The notes under the pieces: generated by a model
Seen by the model: only the letters and a program-made list of their open reading frames with translations
Told to the model about the DNA's origin: nothing
The model's database searches: none
Made by a program: the position numbers and the translations under genes
Assembly: GCF_028389875.1 (NCBI RefSeq)
Contig: NC_084663.1
Coordinates: forward strand, 206,863,876-206,927,875
Direction: 5' to 3'
Length of the DNA stretch: 64,000 bases
DNA from: Rhea pennata
Taxonomy: Eukaryota; Chordata; Aves; Rheiformes; Rheidae
Part shown: one piece after another, positions 33,149-47,400 of the stretch
Numbering within the stretch: the first letter of the stretch is position 1
Layout of the letters: each line of letters opens with the position of its first letter

Positions 33149-36100
33149 CTGTGAGGAAAGAAAAAAATAAAGGTACAGTAAATAAAAATAACCATTAACA
33201 GAGTGCATATTCATTGCAGGGAATGGTGTAAATCTGTGTGCTACATAGAGCAGCTAGGAATCATATGAAGATCAGCACTCACTACATGAAATCCAGGGGG
33301 ACCAATCTTTAAAAAGACAGCATGAACCAACCCTTAGGATAAAATCTATAGGAAAGGGGACAGATTTAAAACAGATAGCCTTCTCCCTGGAAGAAGCACT
33401 GCATTTGTCTGTTTAGGAATGGAGCCATATTAAGCCTTTGCAGAGGTGAGCTCAGTGCATCAGTTGAATGAACGTGGCAGTTAAGTAGAACAGGGAACAA
33501 ACCCAGTGATGGGCTAAGTAAAGTGGAACAGAAGCCTCAGAAAATAACTAAACAATTGGAATGATGCTAGGCAGATCTGCAAAAGGAATGTGAAAAGAGA
33601 TTAAAAAAAATAGAGGAAGCTATTTGAGAAGAGCATGAATTCTACAGATCTCTTAGGTAAGAAGTGATTATACTGGAACTAAAGTGGGCAAAAACATGGT
33701 TTAATTTTGAATTCTTTTTTTTAATGAAAGAATATTTGCAGCCCTATTCTTATATTGTTTTGGCTCATATGAAGTAATAAAGCACATTTACATCATGTAA
33801 AAGATACCCCCAAATCAAAACAAATACTAAAACTAAATTAATAAATACAAGCTAGCCCCCCCCCCAAAAAAAAACAACCTTTGACCAGCTCTAAATGATA
33901 CCCTAACACCAAAGGGAGAAGAACTTCTAGAAGAAAGAAATATTACATTCTTCCAAAAGCATGAAAGACAATTTATCTTAGGAAGGGGATGACTGAATTC
34001 TATATGCCTGATGGACTCCTGACTTGTTGTGAAAGCCATCAGTCAGTAAGTCAGATATATCTGGTCATTAGGAAAAGGGGGATACTGAGTAAAATGAGGT
34101 AGTCACATATCTGACACTGAGAGTTAGCTTCTGTCAAGTGCTACTGATAAATGCGCTTATAGAAAGTGCACCAGTGTGATGCACCAAACAACATTATCAT
34201 TCTCCAGGGTGACACGCTTGGAGAGAGAAAATGTAAAGGAAAAAATAGCCAAGGACTTCAGCTAGTAGGAACAGCTGCAGAAGCAACCATAGCTGGGAAA
34301 GATGAGACTCTGCAGCACTGCTTTAATGGGCCTTTATCAAGGCTCTAAGGTGACTCAAAGGTCACTCTCCTCAATCTAATTTCTTGACTTCTCTCTTCAC
34401 CTTACCCTCACTACAAAACTGTTCTTATTCTCTTTTCCTTTTTACTGAACTCTTTTCTTCTTTCTTTCCAAATAGTTGATTTGCTACTGAATCCTTACTT
34501 GGTACAGGTTTAAAAGAACTAGATATAACAGAACTGGTAGTACATACTTGCAAATAAAATTCACTGAATAGGTTGGCTAATAAATATAGACTGGCAGACC
34601 CAAGAATGGGAACTAGGCATTTCAAGGCTGATGTAAGCAAAGAGGTCTCCTTAGAGTTCATAAACGAAGTTCTCTACTCACTGGGTTATGCCTAAAATAG
34701 AATCTGTCAAGCTAAAAGGCCTATAAAGCAGTTCAGCTGACCAGCCAGTCAGGGTGGGATTGACTTAGCAAAACATAGTGCCTCAGACTGTTGGTTATGT
34801 AACTTGTTGCCTCACCTGTAAAATTTCCTGCCCGGTAAGCCAAGAGGATCAATAAAAGCTCTTTCTACAAACATCAACTGATCGTTCATGATTCGCACTG
34901 CAACTGGACTGCAGAAAACAGAGAAATTCACATAGTGAAGAAATATGACTGTTCAGTTTAATTCAAACACTTTTCTTTGAACAGAAAAATGATTAAAATG
35001 CATTTTGCAACAAGATGAGGTTTTGCAAACTGAAATATTCAACATATGCTATACTAGTGCATTAGGATTTCTGTGTTAAGATTCAGGGGTTAGGTTTAGC
35101 TCAGTTGGTTAGAGCGTGGTGCTAATAACTTGCCAAGGTCACAGGTTTGATCCCTGTATGGGCCACTCATTTGAGGATTGGACTAGATGACCTCCAGAGG
35201 ACCCTTCCAACCTTACCAATTCTATGATTTGCAAAACTCAACTGCAGGACTTCATGGGCATGATGTGAAATGAAATGGGAGACCTTAGGATAGCAACAGA
35301 AAGTTACTTAGTACTAAATGGCACTTGGAAAATCCTGCTTAACAGGAGTGGACAGGAAGGGTAGGATTTAGGTAAAGATAAAGATAATCTGGATTCAGGT
35401 GTATCCCTGGAAGCCAGATAAGTAAGCTCCCACCCCATAGAGCAATGCAGTTGACCAACCAGTAAGGATGGGATTCAGCTGCCTAAACATAACTATGCGG
35501 TACCATAGTGGGTGCCTAGGAGCACATGTTCTCCAGGCACTGCACCTGAAAGGTATGGGAGTCCCATAGAGCCCATAGGTTTAGAAGCCCCATGTGGACG
35601 TCTTGGACATTCTGGAGCATTATCCTGTTTCTTTAAGGATGAACTAAGTCACCCACTAGGCTCCACTGACTGGGCTGTCTAGATCTCAGTGTACTGAGAT
35701 ATGAATAGTGGTGTCACCTACAGCAAGTATAGGTATCTAAATAGAGAGCTCAATCCCACTTTAACTTGTTCCAGTACCTGCTGTTCCATTTAGTATAATA
35801 ATTTAAATGACAAGCTTATAATAGTAATAAGCTCTTCAGCTGATACTTTCCATCATCAAAGGCAGAATTCATTTTAGCAGATTATTATCTGCCTTAGAGT
35901 TTGAGGACTCTAGTCTATGCTAGTCAACTAAACTCCTTGGGTAGTCACTGGAACGAGAGGTACTGCTCTGGGTAGCTAAGGCAGATGTGATGAACTGGAA
36001 TCAGAGCAACTAATCATATCAGTAAAAGTTGAGCAAGGAGAAACCAGAAATGCAGACTATACTAAAAGCAAATCCTGTAGTCCTCTCCCAGATGGACCTA

Positions 36101-39100
36101 GCACTGATTTCAGTATGTCTTTTTGTCTTCTTTTCTCTAGCCAAGGTCTAAGGGCTTCAGGAATGCCCCTGGACAAGGAAAAGAAAAATGATAGATGGAA
36201 CAGTATTAAAATGGATATATATATTTTCTTCAGATTCACTTACTCATTCATGTCAACTTGTTCAAGTCTCCTATGAAACTCAGCAGCAGCCTTTGAGAAA
36301 TTTGCCACAGCGGAAAAAAGTGAATCTAGAAAAGGAAAGATATTTGACAAAATTTCAGAGTATTTGCTGAACCCCATATATCTTTTGGTTGCCCAGTGTT
36401 GGGCAGGAGGGGATTAATACTTTTCTTAGTGTTGCTATAATTCTATTAATTTTGTTGTCTCCTAGAATTCATTAGTTTCTCTATTGCAGACTTATAAAGA
36501 GCTGCACTATTAGCAGTAATATACAAAGACCTTGAGCAACTATGCCAACAACAAAGTAGAATACTCGGTAAAGCTTTCTCAGGTATACATCTGGCCTCTC
36601 CCTGACAAGGAATTGACAGGTTGGAATTGCAAGCGGAAAATGCTGCTGTTTCATTTTTAATAAAGTGATGCACTGCAGTGTTTAGTTAAAGAAATCTGAC
36701 TTAGACTAAAAATTCTAGCTCTTCCCCCAGGTTGTTCAAGGACAGCAGGATTTTCCTTTTGGAACATCAAACATCTATTCATATCACACTAGATGAGTAT
36801 GATATGCATATTAAATTAACAGAGACATAAAAGAAGTGATTGTCATAGTGCATAACAACAGCCAAGGTAGCTTTAAAGTAGTGAAGGCACCAGCTGCCAC
36901 ATGTATCAAAAAGTCCCATGCTTGCTCCATGCTTGCCCTATAGAGACTACAAGGTTGCCTTGCCACAACCTTGTGTACCATCCCACAGTTCTGCTATTCA
37001 AGCCTCGGGATTTTGTTCATTAATCCTCATTACATGCTAACATGGTTAGCAGGTAAATTCAGTTGCTTTTTCCTCCTCTGTCCTTAGTAGTATATCCAAG
37101 TCCTGTGTACCAACCTAGCCAAAGAAGCAGAACTTTCTGCTGATAGCAGCTGTGACAATTTTTCTGTGGAAGGTTCTGTTTGAAACAGACCTAGGAAAAA
37201 ATGTCAATTTCTACAATTAATTTTTGTAGAACAAGAAAAAGGTGGACAGTACGGGGAGAAGAATTTCTGACCTTACCAAGAACACAAGTCCATTACACAG
37301 AGGGAAGTTTTACAACTTGTACATTTTCCCCACAAGTTTCAGAAAACTTCAGATAAACCAATGTTCCATCTCTTTGATCCTACAAGAACATGTCACATAT
37401 GATCAGGTCATCTCCTACATCTAATTGCTTATGAGCAACCATGACCTACAAATGTTTACAAATTCAACAAACGGTTTTAAAAAATCACTTAGGCTCTCTG
37501 TTCCCAAGACCCCTGCTGAAAGCTGCTCTACAGTTTCATTTGCTCTTCTGATTTCCAGCAAAATTACTCATTCATCATCACTTTAAACTTATTTGTTCTT
37601 GTATTAACATTTCTGTTTAGTTTACACGATTTTAGGCACAGATTTTACCCCTGCAACCTGTTTATAGATTGCAGTATTTAGAGACCAAGGTTGCCTTGTG
37701 AGAGTGAGGATTTCGCGTTTGTCCACAACTGTGCATTTCCACAGGGCAACAGATGTAAGTTTGCTAGAGGATGGAGTTCTGCCCTTGTTAATATCATGGC
37801 TATCTGGTGGTAACAGATTATATTTCAGAAGTAGTAGTAGGAGATTTAAAAGAAAAAATGAGAGTCATCTGAAAGGATATACGAAAATTTGTGCTCATGT
37901 TCACTAGCTATTCAGTGCTGCCAGTTTTGGTTATTTTAGCAAATATTATTAACACAACATTTCTTTTTTTCCTGTAAACATTAGTTCCTGAGAGCATATG
38001 AATAAATGAAAATATTTATTGAAAAAAGGTTTCCAACCTTCACTGCTGCAGAGAAGCAGCTGAAATGTGAATCCAAAGGCAAATAAAAAAGCTTTATCTA
38101 TCTATTATATCTATTATTTTCAAAGACACTTGTGTGACTTATTCAGGCCTAATCTACAGTTTTCTGTCATTCAGTGTCGGCAAAAGGCAATTCCATGAAA
38201 ATGCTCACTGAAATGAATTTTAATTTTCACAGTATTGCAAAAACATCCACACATTATAATGCATTCTGGTGCAACAGAATAAAATGAAAAATAAAAAGGT
38301 AAAATTTTAATTAAGAACTAATTTAAAGATGATCAGATATCAGAGAAGAGCCATGAAAATAATAAAATACTGGAAAACATGCCTTGTAATAAATGATTCA
38401 AAGTGCCATGTCTATGAAGTTATGGACAAGAGTGCTAAGTGGTACTTGGGGAACAAAAATTCCAAAAAAAGATAGCTTCTAAAATTTAGTTGACAAAGGA
38501 ACAAAGACAGATGCATTTGCTGGAAGGCAGAGTTGGAAAAATGTGCATTTTAAATGAGAATAAAACCCAAACAATTAAAATATTTATCAGCAGAATGATT
38601 TTAAGAAAAAAATTGAGAGATTTTCTATTAATGGAAGTGGAAAATATGGACACGATGTTGTTCTAAGATATATGGTACAGTTCACACAAGAATTTACTGA
38701 AAGAAAAATCCTTGTGCTATGCAAAATCTCAGACCAGATAATGTCATAAGGTTTCCTCCGTCTTGAGTGGCCTTTTTACAAAACAAGCATCTTTCTTTTA
38801 AAATTTGTTGAGAATTTTTCACCTAGGCCCATTGTAAGAAGGTTTTAATTATGTTTTTGTTTTTCCCAAATGAGGATTCAATTTGAGATACTTTTAATTT
38901 TTCATATATCTCTAGAGATTACTGCACCTCTAAAAAGCTAGCTTAAGTCTCCAAACCATGGGCTTACTAAATGTCAAGTGGGATAGGACTGACTGAAAAT
39001 CATCCTAGGTAAAAGCACAAGGTGTGAATGAAGCAAGAAAAAGAGAGAGAGAGAAAGAAAATGACCGTGGAAGCTACACTAGCCTCTGACCCAGAGTGCT

Positions 39101-42100
39101 ATGCAGCCTCCTTATGTTATATGCCTCATTTTAATGTTTTTAAGTGTTCAACAAATGAATGTACTTATGCAGACATGTTAGAGAAGTGCTTCTATCACCT
39201 AAAATAGGTAGCTGGGGACAGAGACAATAATGAAGCTGTCTGAAGTTAGATTAAATCCTTGGCTGAGGAGGGATGAGCTCTTGTGTCTCCCAAGTTCCAG
39301 TAGCCCTAAATGTTGAACCTGTTTTCTTTTTTAAGTTTGAAAAAAGTACCTGGTCCTGGGCAAGACCACATTTTGCCTTTGGCTGTAGTCCATGACTGCT
39401 CATAAGCCATATAATAATGTAAATAATTAATAAGATGCCTGGCAGTTACTAGAACTGTCTCATCTGGACAATAATATGTTTTACACTAATGAAATTTCTT
39501 GGAGGGCTCTTTCCTTATTGTCATGGCATAGCTGAAACATAAAAGGTAGGAATTCAGATTCAGGAGTATAACAGGTATGTTGTGTCTCTGCTATTTCTAA
39601 TTGATACACTCAAAAAGTACTGCTGTAGGTATTACTTACCAAATGATATTTTGTAAGTTTTCAGTTCTTCTTCATATTTTTTGGCCAATTTATAAATTCT
39701 ATTACTATATCCTTTTAAGGCTTCTCCATAATCTCGACAGTCGAAAGGAATGACGTAGGAATCTGCAAGTTCATAAACCAGTTGGCCTCGTAACTGGGCA
39801 ATTGTTAGCTGTTTCCTGAAGGTGGGATCATAAAATTTTTCCACTAATTCAAAAGTCTCATACACAGTGTGATAAACAGGATAATTGCTGAATTTGTCAG
39901 CTTTCTGAAAAACAGCAAGTAAATTTGTTACTGTCCTGTATTCTAACTGCAGTTTAAGGGATGTATTGACCACATAAAGACTATGATGTTTTTGCACAAC
40001 TTCCAGATCAAAAAAGCGATAGAGCACAAATTTCTATCCTTCTTATTTTTTATGTTCATTTTATGAAACTAAAACAACCTTAATCAATGGACTATCACAC
40101 AAGACAAAGTGAGCAAATTCCTTCTCTTCATCTGCACTGACCTGCCTTCAGCTGCACTGTATTTGCTTTCACCAAAAATGAAAAGTGTCTGGGGGTTTGG
40201 ATAGCAGAGATCTTTAATCATAGTCCCCTTGGATATTGTGCATTTTTTTTCTGAACAGAATCAAGGAAAATATCTGAACTATGGGTGCTACTGATAGTAC
40301 GACGGCATGAAGTCTGCATCTCCATTCACATTCTATAAATATCCTCCTAAGAACTAGACATCCCACAGAATGTACACATCATTCCAAAATGTTTATTCTC
40401 CAAGCTTTTAGTTTTTTGTTACATTAAAAGATGGCACTGATACACAAAACAGTCAAAGATTCTTTAAAGTTTTTTTCAATTTCAGCATTATATTAATTAT
40501 GAATAATTGATTTTAAAAGGTAACTGCTCAGCATTATCAAACTTCTTCAAGCAGTTTAGACCACTTACCCTATTCTTGGTATAACGAACTCTGCCTGATG
40601 CAATTCCCAGTCGCTGAAAGTAGGCTTCAAAATCACTGCCTGATCCTAGTTTGTTTATTCTACACGTAGGAAAGAAAATGTGTCTATGTAAGAATACTTA
40701 TTTTATAATAGGGTAGTAATTTAAGCAAAATGCAGATTTTCAAACAAATGGAGGTCAAGGCTTCTGAAGGGCACTACAGGGACAGTAGTAAGATCAGAAT
40801 CCAGACAAGTGTCAATCCTAATCGGTCCAGCTGATTTGAGTCCTACACACTAAACCAGCATCCAGTATTACTAGGCAGATCTTTAACTCTAACAGGTGTT
40901 AACCCTGATTATGACACTGACCACATTAGAAAAAAGCACACAGTGTGGGCACTGTCAGTCACGAGAGCTGCAGAATTGCATCAGATAAGCCTCTGCAATC
41001 TTAAAATATTAATAATCTATTAATAATCTATTCCTACACTAATATGAGTTGGGAAGCAATGTATGTAAAGACAGATGTTTTTATATCCTTAATGTATTCT
41101 ACATTACAGTCAAAGTCTGGTAAATAATTTCCACCACACAAGATACATCTAGCATTCAATACTTAAAAGTAAATATTGCCATCTACTGGGTAGATGTGGC
41201 AAGACAGAGGAAAAGAAAATAAACAATAGTAGAGACAAATATAGCATTCTAAGGGTTTTTTTTAATATTTATTTAAGATTTTTGTTAAGTTTTAATGTCT
41301 AGTCAGGAAAATAATTGATGCTTCCCATTTAAAAAAGAAAAAATAATCTAGCGAAATTTGTTAGTATAACTTACTGCATGAAACTATTTGTATCAGTTGA
41401 GAAGGGCCAAATCTGGTAGCTTTTACACAGGGAGAAATCTTATTCAGTCTAATGAATCTAGAAATTCATGTTACCAAGGCCTGAAAGATAGGGTAATATA
41501 TATAGAATATTTTAGTTAAATCACAAGAGGGTCCATTCTATTTACCTTACATGAGTAATGCTATATTGTGAGTAACATTTAGCTCTACCAATTACAAACT
41601 CAAAAATGTCTTGAAGTTTTAATACATTCAAATATGGATTTGTAATGTATTACATCTATCTCCATTGTATAAACAAAACTTAAGTATCATGATAGCTTTT
41701 TAATTACTGTTCTAGGCAGTTTCTTTTTTTTTTAAAAAAAAAAAAAACATTTGCTTATCCTAATAATCTTGATATTATCTCACCTACTAGGGTGACTAAA
41801 CTGTATTCCAAATTCTTTCTCTGCCCTTCACTTCTACATTTGCTTTCCAAACCTTTTATTTTTCTATTAATAAAAGGCCCTTAAAGAGTGTGAGGTTTCA
41901 TTTTGCAGTGGGCATAGATGTTACTAATGGAGTTTAAAAAAATAATGCCGTAAGGTTTTATTTTATTTTAAAAGATATTGTTAAGAGAGTCACCGTGAAC
42001 TAAAAAATTTTGTACCACTGTCATCAACAGCACCTCTTGAGAAATTCTGGAGAGTAGCCATGCTATGATATGCTGCAAATACTAGGAAGGAAAAAACAGA

Positions 42101-44397
42101 TTAACAGCTTACCTGGGATAACTATTATTTTCAGTTGTAGGGTCTTTCTCAAGCCAGCTTTCATAAAGAGACTTACTTTCATAACCCTCATCAGGGCTTA
42201 AAATCTGGAGAGGAAAAGATTGTAATCTCTAATACCTCTAATTCCATTCGGTTTCAAAGGAGATTCTTACAGCTATCTGAATCATTCTTAATCTAAACGA
42301 TTGCTGCGTGCAAGCCATTAGTCATACACTATTTACCTTCGTTACCCACCCTTACAGATCCCAGTTGTGAACACTCTCTCACAGGCACTAGGAACCATCC
42401 ACAGACAGGACACTAGCTGGACTCCTTCATTTTTAGGGGGATATTAGAAGAATCCTGGGGATTTCTGCAACTTCTTCACACCTAATTATAGCACTATATA
42501 TGTACACATGCATACAGTGCTACGGAGCTGCTTCAGCAACCAGGCTGCCCAACTGTGTTCTTTTCCATAGGCAAAGGAAGAAGATAAGCCTAAGCCACTG
42601 GAGGTTTGCCCCGTGCTGTACTAATATTCTCCCAACAGGCTGAGCCTGAAACGTGACTGCTTTCTGCTGTAGGAAGGCTACAAAGGAACTGTGCTAAAAG
42701 AAAGGGTCAAAAACAGTCATTAACTGTATTACAGCTGTACCAGACTGGAGTCCCATCGTGCAAGACACTATATGCACAAATTCAGTTCCCATCCCTACCT
42801 TAAAAACATGGAAAACTGTGTAAACATTTTAGAAAAGGTAAGTATTATTAAGTACATCCATCATACTGATGGGAAAACTACAAAACAGTACAGAATTAGT
42901 TAACCACAGCTGCTAGGAAATCTGTGGCAGAGCTACAAATCAAACACTCTGGTCCCTAGTCTCTTAGCAGCTACACTTAGCAGCCTTTAATAGTTATGGC
43001 TGAAGCCAGGCATGGTCATTTAAATATAAAATTGGTTGTGATGGAGGAGGATTGGGATTTTTTTTTTTCGAACAAGGGAAAATCTTTTTTACAAATACAA
43101 AACATAAATGCGTATGGCTAAAGTAAATGGTTGCACAGTACTGTAAGGACTTAAATTCTACACTGAAAAATATACAGACTTCCAGTTGAAAATCCCAGGA
43201 GTTCTGACTTCTGAGACTATGGCAGCAGCAAGCAGAATAATAACAACTTTGTGAAGTAACTGCTTGTCTGCTGTCATTTCCAGGGCATTTTGGTCAAGCT
43301 CTAGGGCTAAATTGAAAATGGTATATTCATAAAAACAAGCTGAACTCTGACATATGGGAATAGAAGTACTCCATGCTCTGGTACAGATGTTATTCTGACA
43401 GCTCTGGTTATGTAAAAACCATTGGTCAGCTCTTTCACACAACACTGAGAGCCTAATAAAACATACTATTTGTACTGACTTACATCCAAATCTAGAATCA
43501 TGTAAGCTCACTACTACCTGAAGAGGAGTGATAAATAGAACATGGAAATTGGAGTCAGACTACTGTAATGCTGGCTGGTGTCAACAAATTTTCTAAAGCC
43601 TAGTAGTAGAGCAGTGCCAGAAAAGACTGGCAAAAGCTCAATATCCCACCTGCATGCTGACTACCACGTTTTAAGTGCAGAACTCCCTAAGCACAGCACT
43701 TCATGTGTACCCTGCATGTTTTGGTGAGAAGCGGCTCACTCAAAACCAAGAAGAGAAGAGAGATCATGGGATGAATGTGCTAAGCTGGACTTTTTAATAT
43801 GATCAGAAATCACCTTCCTTCAGACATGCATAATTTCCACCCACATCTACACTAACATTTTTTTGTATACTGGCCTTTCTGAATGAATATCCGTCCCGTC
43901 AAAAAGCCCAATGCACAGTGTATGGAACATTTCAGTTCCATTTATATTAAACTGAGACTTCCTGAGGTGCCCAGGATTTCTGGTAGTTCAAGAAACTGAC
44001 TACCAAGATACGCAAAGACTTAAAAGGTTGAGGCCTTGCTGTGTACATCTAGTTACTTAATGCTTTCTAAAAAACAAATGCACCCCTAGTTAGGTATCTC
44101 TAAATCCTCTCCCATAGTCTATCAAAACATAAGCATTCTGAGTATAACTGTTCTGGAGAAAGGTTTCATAACCTGATTGCTGGAGGTCTCTGGTAACACG
44201 TTGACACTGGTAAATTAAAGATGTTAGGAAATGAAAACTACAGTCCAGTTGAACTACTGCAGTTCAATTGGACTGTGAATTTATTTTTAATGAAAGTGAG
44301 AAGGGGGCCTAGATTTAACAGTAAAAAAAAAAAAAAAAAAAAAAGTGCTAGCTAGAAAAATGTGAAATGGATTATCTCAAAATTATTTAGAAAGTGA

Positions 44398-44434
<37 letters not shown>

Positions 44435-47400
44435 TTATTTTTTATAAAATATATATATTTTATAAAAATATATATATATATATATATATACTGCAGATGA
44501 GATTCCTTGGAGAAACAAAATGACAGAAGAAAAAGGAGAAAAGTCTCCTTGAATACAAAAAGCAGACAGAAGCAGAGAACCAGGACCTTTCAACAGTGGC
44601 TTTAAGGAACTGAGGGAACAGTCAGATTTTTCACTGACAACTCCCTACCACAAATCCAGCTTCTTAATAATGAATCAGTGAAGTGTGTGCATGAATATAA
44701 TGTACTTGCTAGGAACTCTTTAGCAAGGTAACAGTATGGGATTATGGAGTAGCTTGCAGGCTTTCTATTGTTTATAATACATTTCTGCTGTTAAAAGCTT
44801 GAAATTGGACTGGAGCATTTTCAAAAATGCCAGTCTCTCACAGATTTCATATGATACTGTAATGGAAGTTTTCTACCCAAAGTCAGTATCAGCTGAATGT
44901 GGACTTGAGATCAAAGAGTAAAGTAGTAGTTTTAGCCCAGAGCATTTTTCGTCTTCTTATCTTTTGCAGATATACAGATCCCTGGATAAGCGGCTTGCCA
45001 TAGATAAAAAATAAATTATTCTAATCAGGATCCTGCAGCACTAAGGACATAGAAATTTTTGCAGGTGAAGTGAATGGCCCCTCAGTGCGTGAAGTGTCAT
45101 GGCTAAAATCTAGCAAATCTAGAACAAATACAGCTTCTTCCTCTGAAAGGGATAAAAAGTAAGATAAAATGAGTTGATAAGAAAATAAAATGTATATAAG
45201 AAAAGAAAAAGACAGAAATAGCTTAGATAAACTATCCCAGATCCACACCAAGGCTTTTCCAGTGTTAAAAGAAAATGTACTGCATTTGAAAATAACTCAG
45301 AATGAATGCAATTCTTGTAAGAAGGGAGACAAACACCTGGAACCATCTGACCAAGTGCTGTTACAGCAGCAGATTCTGCTGCCCTAACAGTTATCAAGAA
45401 AAAAAGTCTGTACGTACAAGAGTGGACAATCACATTTGGTCAGATAAATCTCATTCTAAAGGCATCTATTTGTAGCCACTGCCTTTAAAAGAAGCCTGAG
45501 TTTCTTAACTGAGAAACAGATGCCTTCAGTTAATTGAGATGAATCCAGATCTGAGGATAGTACTGGCTCCTACTCACTCAACGAGGGCAGTGCAATGGCT
45601 CATGCTAGGTGCCTCATCTGGTTAACTCCTTATGCAGCCAATAACATTTCGTGCCTCAGTGAAGGCCTACAATCCACACATCTGGCCTTGTAGTAAGACC
45701 CACTCAATCTTTTGATACCACAGTATCTCCAGGTCTCAGCAAGATAGGGAGAAGATTTAGAAGGAACAAACAGACAAGAAAAAAAAGGTAGCAAGCCAAT
45801 GTGGAAAGAAATAGATACTATTCTGCACTTGAAATAAAAATGTAAAACACAATTTATTTCCTTGAGTTTCCTTACCCCCTTTGACAATTGATCTAGCTTG
45901 AGTATTTTATTATCTTGTCTTTATTCCATTTGTATGCTATATTGAAAATAATATTTCAGTTAGGTCAGATACCCCTTCCAGTCTTTCAAAGAATATTGAA
46001 GACCTGTGAGCCTGGATTGTACACCACTGAGAGGAAGTTTTGCCATTGATTTTGGTGGGATCAAGACTCTTCTAGCCCAGCCATAAGATATTATATCCAA
46101 CAAACTTGCAGTTTTACATGATCAGAAAGTCACAAACAATAGATACTCTGATTTTGTACCTCTTTTGTCAGTTTATACACGAGTTTGTAGAGAAGGGGGG
46201 TGCAGTCAACTCTTAATGTGTAGTTGCCTGAAAATGAAACACAGACACAGAAATCTTGCCCTTACATACCAGCTGGGATGAGCAGCATTTTCTAAGGTTT
46301 AATGGATTAAGCCTTAAAGTCCTTTCTTACACAAACCTTTCCTTGACTCTACGATAAAAATTATCAGAATATATACAGAAATAGACCACATATTTGGTCA
46401 TGTTGTGTAACCTAGTGCCTCTAAATGACAATGATGCATTGGATATATAGTACCAACACAGTTATGTAATCAAACCATCCCATAGTTCTAAAACATACCC
46501 AAGTCTCCTTTACTTGCTACAAGCCCTTTTCATTCACGTGCTACCCAAAACTTGTATTAAACAGAAGGCAGCAGTAACCTCCTATAAAAAGAAGTTGTTA
46601 AAAATAAAGTGAGTGCATTCATGAACTGTGCAGGAGGAAAGACATACTCCTTATAATACTTTTTAAGAAATCTTTCAAAGCAGCTACTTCTTTCACAATA
46701 AAGAGGTCTTTCTGAATGCTTTCACCATCTGTAACTGGAAGTCAGGCCAAGGCCATCTTCTCAGTAAGATGTTTGCAAGACAGCTGACTTTCTGTATTTC
46801 AGAACTAAACTTCACCCAGACAGGAGGCAATATAGATGAAGAGCAATGTTTTCATTCATTCCCTTATAAATATCCGCTATACCACCAGGCTCTGGCTTCT
46901 ACATTTTACACCAAGCTAGTTTCCACCTTGCTTGAGGGCTGTGTAAAGCTATCTGGAGTCTCTCATGCTGAATTTAGCAGAAAGGGCCCCATCCAAAAGA
47001 AATTATTACTATTTTGGAGGCAGGCAGGAGTATTAAGCAGTCTTTTCTACAGACTAGAGCTACTTAACAGCAGCTGGGAAAACACGTCTCCCCTCACACA
47101 CAGACTAAAACAAAGAGGGGTGAGAAGGCTTTGCCATAATAAAGCATAAGCTATTGAGATTTTAATCCTTAGAGTCACATGAAAAATGGCTAAGATACTT
47201 AAAACAGTACATTGAAGCATGGTGCTCTTTTTCCTTATTATGTATTTCTTTTGCAGTGTTTTGCTTTCATGTTTTCTTTAATGCATAAAGTAAGAGACAC
47301 GTTTGAATAATCAAGATTTGGGAGCAAAATTTTAATGCTTCAGTTCATTGGCTCCGAATCAGCTAAAAAATGTGTGTTACAATCCATGCTGAGAATAATA

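Larger units (their letters stand above)
33149..39639 (-). other. NAALAD2: NAALAD2 introns 16-18
   Basis: Introns around exons 17 and 18. Contains the C10-A9 tract in intron 18 and the SINE copy 2 in intron 17. Otherwise AT-rich with nothing recognised. Confidence 0.8.

Noticed and set aside
35087-35165. Possible tRNA-Ile(AAT) gene
   Set aside because: Very similar to tRNA-Ile, but it has an extra base after the anticodon loop, mismatched acceptor bases and a fused CR1 tail; a SINE.
43158-43511. 117-codon open frame on the minus strand in NAALAD2 intron 13
   Set aside because: Does not match the protein at that point; the exons on both sides join directly with correct phase.
46769-47149. 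126-codon open frame on the plus strand inside a NAALAD2 intron
   Set aside because: Antisense to the gene, with no family resemblance and no flanking signals.
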